From positions 1 through 64,000 of the forward strand of contig QKAU01000007.1 in assembly GCA_003246265.1 (NCBI GenBank): DNA of 64,000 nucleotides, read 5' to 3'. Numbering within the stretch: the stretch's first letter is position 1; each line of letters begins with the position of its first letter. The stretch is from Kiritimatiellales bacterium (GTDB lineage: Bacteria > Verrucomicrobiota > Kiritimatiellia > Kiritimatiellales > Pontiellaceae). A program made the translations under genes and the position numbers. The notes below the pieces were generated by a model. The model was not told the origin of the DNA. It saw nothing but the letters and a program-made list of their open reading frames with translations, and ran no database searches. Shown here one piece after another: positions 57,994 through 64,000 of this stretch.

Positions 57994-60412
57994 GCACAGC
58001 ACTTCCCCTGCGGTCCGTGGCGACCACCACCAGACCGCCCAGCGCCAGCACTACCCCAAGCCCCTGGACCATCAGCCCGGGCGACCATGCGGAGCAGCCG
58101 AAACGGACCTCGTGCGCCCCCGCTGGCACCCACACGCCCATCGAGAGCCCGTTGCAGCGCAGCAACGGTTGATCTACGCCATCCACGAGGACCTTCCAGT
58201 TGGCTTGGTAGTATTGCGTAAAGAGAACAATGCCCGGCTTCGCCGCTTCCACATGAAGGACGGCGCCGCCAGCATCGTACCCGGCCGGTTCGAGCGCCTG
58301 GCAGGGGGCGGAAACGGTTTCTGCACAAGGCGGCGCATCGGCATCCGACACCAGTACGCTCGTCAACGGATTGAATTCCGGTCGGACCAGTTGATCGTAG
58401 ACCGCCGATGGATCCACCGTGCGCCATCCGGAAAACAGCGCGAAGCGGGGAATGCTGCCGGCCACTTCCATCACGACCTGGTCCTGGGGCGAGGATGGAG
58501 CCGCCAACGGCTGCACCCCGGTGGACTGGTCGGCGTTTTGGACGAAGCGGTAGTACATCGCCGGTTTGAACATCACGGGGTCAACCTGCCCCGCAATGCC
58601 GGCCGGGCCGAGCGCATAGCGGATGGACGCAAGCTGGAAGAGCCTGCGGTAGTCGCGTCCCACGGTCTCCAGGAACTGCCGATAGTCCGCCTCCATGCGC
58701 GGCATCTGCCAGATGTTGAAGCTATGGATTCCGTGGTACGGAAAGTCCGTGGAGAGCCACTGGTTGTAGACCCCCTGCTGATCGAAGAGATAGATGCGGT
58801 CCTCGCCCTGGTGCTCTTCAAGGAAATCCACAACGGCGTTGCCGTTGCGCAACGCTCCAAGCCGGGTGGTCGAAAAGTAGCGCGAGGTCAACCAAGCACT
58901 GTCGAGGGCCACGGCCGCCAGGGCTGCCAAGCCGATCATCCCGGCAGCGCGACGATCCCACCGCAGCACGGCAAACAGCCCGCCGCCAAACAGCAGGGCC
59001 ATGATGCCGGCGTGGAACCAGGCCGATGCGATGTTGGTTACGATCACCGGCGCATATTGTCCCCACCCCTGCGCCACGAACCGCCGGATCGCCGAATCCG
59101 GCAACGCCCAGTGGATCAGCGCATCGACCAGCATGAGGACCGCCAGGCCCGTTCCGGCGATGGCGGCCCGCTTGAGCGCCTTGCTTCCCAGCGAACCTCT
59201 CACCAGTCCGTCGAGACCTACGGCCGCCAGCAGGCCCGCCACGATCTGGAACACATGGAGGAACTTGATGGGTGCCCGGATGTTGTTCACCAGCGGCAGG
59301 TGGTAGAAAAGGCGGTAGAGGGGCGAATACTTGCCGGCGGACAAGGCAAGTGCCGCCAGGGCGGCTGCACTCCAGAAGAAGACCAGCGGGGCGAGGCCGT
59401 CTCCCTCCTTGCACTTTTTCCAGGCAACTACCAAGGCCAGGGCACAGAACAGGAAGGGCAGGACGCCGATGTAGATGGAGTCGAGCCGGAAGTTGCGGAA
59501 CCCCTGCTTTTGCGCAGCCCACTCGGCGGACTGGCCGACCGCCCCCCAGTAGGGCCCTTCCGGATCGTTGGTGCGCCATCCCGCATAGCCCGGGGCGACG
59601 AGGTCCGGCCACTCGGCCGGAACCATGCTCCATTGGGTGATGAAGTTCCACTTTTCCTGCGGATCGGACTGCACCGCCGCCGCGTCGCCGACATTGCGGG
59701 AATAGGCGTTAAGGGCCGTCGATGCCGAGAGCATCAATGCGACAAGGCCCACGGGCAGCAGAACGGCAATCCAGCGCTTCCAGTCGGCAAGACTGGACTG
59801 GATGAGCCTGAACAGGACATAGGCACCGAGAAAGATCCCGAACAACAGGGCGACATCCTGCTGCTCGAGCAGCATCCATCCCACCGTGCCACCGCCCAGC
59901 ATGGCATAGCCCCATGCCGTGCGCCGCCGTGCGCGAAGGGCCTTTTCGAGCAGGAACAGCGACAAGGTGAAGAGCGCCGCCACGCTGAGTTTCGTGTCGT
60001 GCCCGGCCGGAGCCAGCGTGATGGATCCCATCCAGAAAGCGGTCGTCGCACCGAAGGCCGCCGACCACCAGCCGATGGACCAGAGCCGCAGGAAGGCGAC
60101 CAGCGCCAGGGACCCCGCGACCAGGTAGAGCGGATAGACCAGGTCGTTGACCACGTGGGCCGGCAACAGGCTCAGGAGGATGTTCTTGGTTTGCATCGTG
60201 GCCGTGGCGGCGGTACCGAGCAGCGGCGTGGCGCGATGGAAGCCCGCAAAACCCTGCGGCAGGGCATCCTTCACGGCCTGGAGGATCCCCACGTTCGCGT
60301 CGGAGGCCGAGAAGATCCGGTTCGGTCCCAGGGATTCCCGGAAAACCAGGAGCGACAGGGCAATGAAGAAGAGCGCAACGCCCAATCCCGCTCCCGAGGC
60401 TTTGAGTTTCAT
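57986..60412 (-). CDS. YfhO-family polytopic membrane protein
   Basis: A protein of about 808 residues. It has around 12 membrane segments in the first 550 residues and a beta-rich extracytoplasmic C-terminal domain. Family-like phrases are SPLYRLFYHLPLVNNIRAPIKFLHVFQ and, near the end, LFTQYYQANWKVLVDGVDQPLLRCNGLSMGVWVPAGAHEVRFGCSAWSPGL, which closely follows the YfhO pattern (F.yy..gW.v.vDG......n......v.G.H.i.f.Y.P). YfhO proteins are GT-C-like and are implicated in glycosylation of lipoteichoic acid or glycolipids in Bacillus. The start is uncertain between ATG 60412 and ATG 60424. It is followed by the GT2-flippase gene. Confidence 0.85.
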   Translation of the reverse strand: MKLKASGAGLGVALFFIALSLLVFRESLGPNRIFSASDANVGILQAVKDALPQGFAGFHRATPLLGTAATATMQTKNILLSLLPAHVVNDLVYPLYLVAGSLALVAFLRLWSIGWWSAAFGATTAFWMGSITLAPAGHDTKLSVAALFTLSLFLLEKALRARRRTAWGYAMLGGGTVGWMLLEQQDVALLFGIFLGAYVLFRLIQSSLADWKRWIAVLLPVGLVALMLSASTALNAYSRNVGDAAAVQSDPQEKWNFITQWSMVPAEWPDLVAPGYAGWRTNDPEGPYWGAVGQSAEWAAQKQGFRNFRLDSIYIGVLPFLFCALALVVAWKKCKEGDGLAPLVFFWSAAALAALALSAGKYSPLYRLFYHLPLVNNIRAPIKFLHVFQIVAGLLAAVGLDGLVRGSLGSKALKRAAIAGTGLAVLMLVDALIHWALPDSAIRRFVAQGWGQYAPVIVTNIASAWFHAGIMALLFGGGLFAVLRWDRRAAGMIGLAALAAVALDSAWLTSRYFSTTRLGALRNGNAVVDFLEEHQGEDRIYLFDQQGVYNQWLSTDFPYHGIHSFNIWQMPRMEADYRQFLETVGRDYRRLFQLASIRYALGPAGIAGQVDPVMFKPAMYYRFVQNADQSTGVQPLAAPSSPQDQVVMEVAGSIPRFALFSGWRTVDPSAVYDQLVRPEFNPLTSVLVSDADAPPCAETVSAPCQALEPAGYDAGGAVLHVEAAKPGIVLFTQYYQANWKVLVDGVDQPLLRCNGLSMGVWVPAGAHEVRFGCSAWSPGLMVQGLGVVLALGGLVVVATDRRGSAVHD

Positions 60413-60500
60413 CGGCAATCCCATTGTTCAGCATCGATCCCCGGGTCGCGACACACCGGAATGAACCGGCAGACAGTTAACGCCATTGCACCAAGGCAAG

Positions 60501-62555
60501 TCAACGCAACAGCTCCGCCAGCGTCCACTCTTCGGGCGGCGGTCCGAACAGGACCGGCTGGTTGAACGGGGCCATCCGGAAATGGTTGGTGCCGGGCTGC
60601 ACCGGAAGATCGAACTCGATCTTCTTGTGCGCCAGACGCAGCGGCAGGTTGCAACCGATGTTCGCCAGCTGCCCCAGATCGATCGGCACCGCCGTCCATT
60701 GCTTCCGCTCCGGCACGTAGACCTGGTGAACCGCCTGCTGGACCGACACCATCGTGGCGGTGCCGCCGGCTTCCACCCGCACGGAGCCGGAACCCACCAT
60801 GGCGATCGGCAGCGCGATGTGGAGCGTTGTTGCCGGGCCTGCGTGCAAGACCGTGAAATCGAGCGGCTGCTGCAGTACCCGCAGGGGCTCGCAGCCCCCC
60901 TGGCCATCGCGCACCAGCAGCAACGGCATCCGCGCCGGATAGAGCATCAGCGGCCGGCCCCGGTCGTGGACCCGGGCCAGAAGGTCCTCCCCGTCCAGGT
61001 AGGCGTATTCCATCGTCTTGCCGACCATCGGATTCAGCCCCATGGCATCGAGCTTCGTGGCATGGACGTCGTTTTCGACACGGATGCGGCGCTCCAGCAG
61101 CCCGCCCACCCGGTCGAAGGCGGCCATCGCCGCGGGGCGGCCGAACGAGCTGCGCTTGACGACCAGGTCCGGATAGGTGGCGGCCACTTGGAGCAGCATC
61201 GCCTCGAGGCGCAGCTTGTCGAAATCGTCGTCGCTCTCGTAGACCGGCAGGGCGGCGAAGGTGCAGTTGGTCGGCCACGACGAAGCGAGATGGTGCATGT
61301 CGTAGGTGTTTTCCAGCAGAAGAAGCCGTTCCCCGCCGAGGGCTTCGACGGCCGCCTTTGCGCGGGCGAGGTTCATCCGCTTCGCCTCCATCCGGTAGTA
61401 GTGGCCGAAGGCCGGCGTCATGCAGGCGAGATAGAGGAGGGCCAAGCCGCCTGCAACCGGCCGGTGGAACCGGGTGCCGCGGAACCGCATCCAGAACGCG
61501 CGGAAGCCGGCGGCGGAAAGGATCATGGTGCACCAGGCGATCCAGAACATGTAGCGCACCGACATCATGCTCGCGGGGCGCTGGCCCAGCCTGGGATAGA
61601 CATAGAAGCAGAGCAGGAACGACAACGCGCACAACGTACCGGCAAAGAACATCGCCATCCGGCCGCGGTTGTCCGACAGGACCGCGCCGGCAACGGCAAC
61701 CAGCGCAAAGCAAGCCATTCGCCACCCATTGCCCCAGCTGAAGCGCAGGAAGACGTCGTACATCAGGCTGGGCGGAGGCAGGGGCCGATCGCGCCCCTCG
61801 CCCAGCATGCCCTGCAGCTTGCCGCCCATGTAGTGATTCATTTCCAGATAGCTGAGCACCAGGACGGCCACAAGGACCAGGAAGATCCACAGCAACCGGA
61901 TCCCGTAGACCTTCCCCTGCCCGCGCCCGCGTTCGCGCAGGAACCGGATGGCAAGGATCGCCGCACAGCAAAGGCCCGCCGCCGGGAAGAGCAGCTGCGC
62001 GGCATAATGGAAGCTGCCGGCAAGCACCCCCCACACCCCCAGCAACACCCAGCGCCAGGCGGGAATCCGCGCATCGATCGGCAGGAGCACGGTGGAGAGG
62101 AGCGAGCCCAGGAACAGCCACAAGCCGAGGCCGAAGAAGATGTAGCAGCGAAGTTCCTGGGAATAGTAGACCAGGTAGAACGAGGTCGCCGTGAAGAAGG
62201 CCGCCAGCAGCCCGAAGAGGGGATCGTCCGGTCGCCGGAAGGCAAGGAAGGCGGCCAGCACCATCGCCACGCCAGCCATGGCGCCCGGCAGCTTGGCGGA
62301 GCGGACCGACTTCCCCCGTTCCCAGAAGGCGCGCTGGATCACGTAGCTGAATGGCGGCATGTGGTCGATGCCCTTGATATGCCGCTCCACCAGCTGCGGG
62401 TACGGCATCGAAATGCCGGTCATCTGGATGCTTTCGTCGTTCCACAGCGGAAGGCGGTCCAACCCGTAGAAGCGCAGCCCGGCGCCAAGGCAGAGGATCG
62501 ACAGGAGAATGATCCAGACACCCCGCACCTTTCCCGACAGTCGTCCCTCGACCAC
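60501..62555 (-). CDS. GT39/ArnT-like membrane glycosyltransferase
   Basis: A 684-residue GT-C enzyme. The first membrane segment is followed by GLDRLPLWNDESIQMTGI, with the Asp-Glu pair at the position of the catalytic acid in PMT/ArnT-type enzymes. There are about ten further segments (LAAFFTATSFYLVYYSQELRCYIFFGLG is a typical GT39 stretch with its luminal helix). The C-terminal 270 residues are extracytoplasmic. The GTG start at 62555 overlaps the previous stop as TAGTG, which explains the lack of a separate ribosome-binding site. It probably transfers a sugar from undecaprenyl phosphate to a growing surface glycan. Confidence 0.8.
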   Translation of the reverse strand: MVEGRLSGKVRGVWIILLSILCLGAGLRFYGLDRLPLWNDESIQMTGISMPYPQLVERHIKGIDHMPPFSYVIQRAFWERGKSVRSAKLPGAMAGVAMVLAAFLAFRRPDDPLFGLLAAFFTATSFYLVYYSQELRCYIFFGLGLWLFLGSLLSTVLLPIDARIPAWRWVLLGVWGVLAGSFHYAAQLLFPAAGLCCAAILAIRFLRERGRGQGKVYGIRLLWIFLVLVAVLVLSYLEMNHYMGGKLQGMLGEGRDRPLPPPSLMYDVFLRFSWGNGWRMACFALVAVAGAVLSDNRGRMAMFFAGTLCALSFLLCFYVYPRLGQRPASMMSVRYMFWIAWCTMILSAAGFRAFWMRFRGTRFHRPVAGGLALLYLACMTPAFGHYYRMEAKRMNLARAKAAVEALGGERLLLLENTYDMHHLASSWPTNCTFAALPVYESDDDFDKLRLEAMLLQVAATYPDLVVKRSSFGRPAAMAAFDRVGGLLERRIRVENDVHATKLDAMGLNPMVGKTMEYAYLDGEDLLARVHDRGRPLMLYPARMPLLLVRDGQGGCEPLRVLQQPLDFTVLHAGPATTLHIALPIAMVGSGSVRVEAGGTATMVSVQQAVHQVYVPERKQWTAVPIDLGQLANIGCNLPLRLAHKKIEFDLPVQPGTNHFRMAPFNQPVLFGPPPEEWTLAELLR

Positions 62556-63664
62556 TAGCGCCCCCCTTCCCGCACGATCTCCTCCAGATAGGCGAGCATC
62601 TCGCGGCTGTTGCGTTCCCAGCTGAAACCGGCCGCCCATTCGAGCCCCTGTTCGACAAGACGGCAGGCGAGCGACGGATCGGCCAGCACCGCGCGCACCT
62701 TGGCGGCGGCATCGTCGAGGTCGCCGAAGCGGTAGAGCAGGCCGGTCTTGCCATCGACCACGCTGTCGCACAGGCCGGTCGTATTGTTGGCCACCACCGG
62801 ACAGCCGCAGGCGTTGGCCTCGATAACGCTCAACCCCCACCCCTCCTTGTAGCTCGATTGGAGGTGGACGGAAGCCTCCTGCAGCAGGCGGATTTTCTCC
62901 GCCTCGCCCACGAACCCGGCCAGGCGGACCTTGTCGCGCAGGCCGTGCATTTCGATGTGCCGCTTGAGCGCAGGCATGTACGGGCCGTCCCCCACAATCA
63001 CCAGTTCCATGCCGGGGAACTCCGGCAGCAGCCTTTCCAGCACGCGGCAGGCGTCGACGGGTCCCTTGTATTTCTGGATGCGGCCCAGCCACACCATGTA
63101 CGGCTTCTTGGGTGCCGGGACCGGCTGGTACCTCGCCAGGTCGGCCCCGTTGTGGATGACGCGGACGTTGCCGGGCGGCACCTTCATCGCCAGCAGTTCC
63201 TTGCGGGTGGAATCGCTAACGACCGAGAAGCGGCACGTGCGGTAGACGAGGCGGATCATCTCTTCGGAAAGCCAGATGAAGAGCGCGAGCGGGAGGGAAG
63301 CCTCGCGGAAGATGGAGGAGCGCCACAGGTGGTGCATCTGGATCGCGAGCGGCCCCTTGTAGACGAGCGGGGAATAGAACGGCAGCTTGTTGAAATCCTC
63401 CACCACGACGTCGGGCCGGTGCCTTTCCACCCAGCCGCGCAGCCTGGCCATGCAGAGGAAGGAGAAGGTGGCGTCGCGGCCCAGCCGATGCACCTCGATG
63501 CCGTCGATATCATCGTCCGGAGCGCACCCCGGGAAGGCGCAGCTGTACAGGATGACCTTGTGTCCCTGCCGGGCCAGCGGGGCATAGACCTGTTGCAGGC
63601 GGAAATCGGCCCCGCCCGCCCGGGGGTGCCTGACATCGCGCCAATTGATTACCAGGATCCGCAT
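62555..63664 (-). CDS. Glycosyltransferase family 4 protein
   Basis: A 369-residue GT-B enzyme. N-terminal ILVINWRDVRHPRAGGADFRLQQVYAPLARQGH has the GGAD/E loop of GT4 enzymes. The C-terminal domain includes YMVWLGRIQKYKGPVDACRVL, LVIVGDGPYMPALKRHI, KVRLAGFVGEAEKIRLL and EGWGLSVIEANACGCPVVANN (the E-x7-E donor motif). It shares one base with the following GT39-type gene and lies 8 bases after the GtrA gene, so all belong to one operon. The style is close to mannosyl- or glucosyltransferases that build a lipid-linked oligosaccharide; the actual sugar is unknown. Confidence 0.92.
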   Translation of the reverse strand: MRILVINWRDVRHPRAGGADFRLQQVYAPLARQGHKVILYSCAFPGCAPDDDIDGIEVHRLGRDATFSFLCMARLRGWVERHRPDVVVEDFNKLPFYSPLVYKGPLAIQMHHLWRSSIFREASLPLALFIWLSEEMIRLVYRTCRFSVVSDSTRKELLAMKVPPGNVRVIHNGADLARYQPVPAPKKPYMVWLGRIQKYKGPVDACRVLERLLPEFPGMELVIVGDGPYMPALKRHIEMHGLRDKVRLAGFVGEAEKIRLLQEASVHLQSSYKEGWGLSVIEANACGCPVVANNTTGLCDSVVDGKTGLLYRFGDLDDAAAKVRAVLADPSLACRLVEQGLEWAAGFSWERNSREMLAYLEEIVREGGR

Positions 63665-63672
63665 CCGCCGCC

Positions 63673-64000
63673 TCAGTATTTGAACACCACCAGCTTGCGC
63701 AGCAGGAAGTTGGCGGTGACGCCGAGCGCAAGGACGAAAACGTAGGTATAGGTCATGTGCCAGCCGAACCGCCCCACCAGCAACGCCCCGAGCGAGGTGC
63801 CGCCCAGGAAGATCGCGGCGGAGACGGTGAAGAACAGCAGCACCTCCTTGATCCGGTGGTGCCGGCCACTCTCGAAGACGTAGAGGATGTTGAGCAGGTA
63901 GACCACGCCGTTGGAGAGGAAGAAGCAGATGGACTTGATGATCCAGTAGTTCCGCAGCAGGGTCTCCGCCGACACCTCGCGGACGGGAAAACCGGCCAGC
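63673..64000 (-). CDS. GtrA-family membrane protein (5' part outside the window)
   Basis: The reading frame is open to the window edge, so the N-terminus is missing. The visible 109 residues contain the end of a membrane segment with SNGVVYLLNILYVFESGRHH (the GtrA N.......F pattern), a third segment after the RIKEVLLFF turn, and a fourth ending TANFLLRKLVVFKY, the usual GtrA ending. Full GtrA proteins have four segments and about 130 residues; here the first is cut off. GtrA proteins flip or present undecaprenyl-phosphate-linked sugars in O-antigen glucosylation. It is the most upstream visible gene of the minus-strand glycan operon. Confidence 0.8.
   Translation of the reverse strand, partial: LAGFPVREVSAETLLRNYWIIKSICFFLSNGVVYLLNILYVFESGRHHRIKEVLLFFTVSAAIFLGGTSLGALLVGRFGWHMTYTYVFVLALGVTANFLLRKLVVFKY

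Noticed and set aside
57968-60565. 865-codon plus-strand open frame opposite the YfhO gene
   Set aside because: Arg/Gly/His/Gln-rich translation typical of a shadow frame; the minus-strand YfhO pattern is convincing.
60486-62558. 690-codon plus-strand open frame opposite the GT39-like gene
   Set aside because: Shadow frame with low-complexity charged composition and no family.

Overview
The window is GC-rich, densely packed bacterial DNA from a Gram-negative (diderm) organism. It carries Mla-type lipid transport, a LolC/E-type permease, TolC, a type Vd patatin autotransporter, an LpxL-type acyltransferase and DsbD. A PVC-superphylum bacterium, perhaps a Kiritimatiellota or Verrucomicrobiota relative, fits best. 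That is inference from gene style (an AURKAIP1/COX24-like mini ribosomal protein after hisG, SHD1-domain protein, LWPIY-repeat protein) and not from a marker-gene search.

Layout. 1-2046: the 3' end of an integron gene-cassette array, AT-rich, with four attC sites and four small cassette genes of unknown function; no integrase is inside the window. 2047-2523: no protein gene, but two REP-like palindromes, a tRNA-Arg(TCG) and promoters. 2524-9680: hisG, a mini ribosomal protein, fmt, a GT-C membrane glycosyltransferase, thiL and a patatin/BamA-like type Vd autotransporter. 9681-14827: a four-gene MacAB-TolC-type tripartite pump operon. 14944-20741: lipid kinase, tadA, a D,D-carboxypeptidase, a flotillin/NfeD operon headed by a phage CII-like regulator, and a zinc-ribbon protein. 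20908-24102: tig-clpP-clpX. 24254-35172: dsbD, cca, then a long minus-strand run SHD1 protein, thrC, LolC/E permease, LWPIY-repeat protein, mlaE, a fused mlaF-mlaD, and an OB-fold protein.

35338-43141: cysE, a two-component system and, divergent from it, a five-gene operon: YceI, type III polyketide synthase, secreted protein, fused methyltransferase-flavin monooxygenase, SAM methyltransferase. Together these look like a phenolic-lipid (alkylresorcinol/alkylpyrone/alkylquinone) pathway, comparable with Streptomyces srsABC but with B and C fused. 43234-48816: rpmI-rplT, a CinA-like/cytidylyltransferase pair, a cyclophilin lipoprotein, an LpxL-type acyltransferase, mgtE and recO. 48813-64000: a surface-polysaccharide/glycan locus with glycosyltransferases, methyltransferases, a GT2-flippase fusion, a YfhO-like protein and GtrA. 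Its middle (about 49.9-55.95 kb) is visibly more AT-rich, as expected of exchanged capsule or O-antigen genes.

Most genes sit in tight operons with 4-base ATGA overlaps. The most notable items are the integron array, the type III PKS operon with its fusion enzyme, the MlaF-MlaD fusion beside an unexplained LWPIY-repeat protein, and the GT2-flippase fusion. Product names rest on motifs and remembered family features; no database search was possible.
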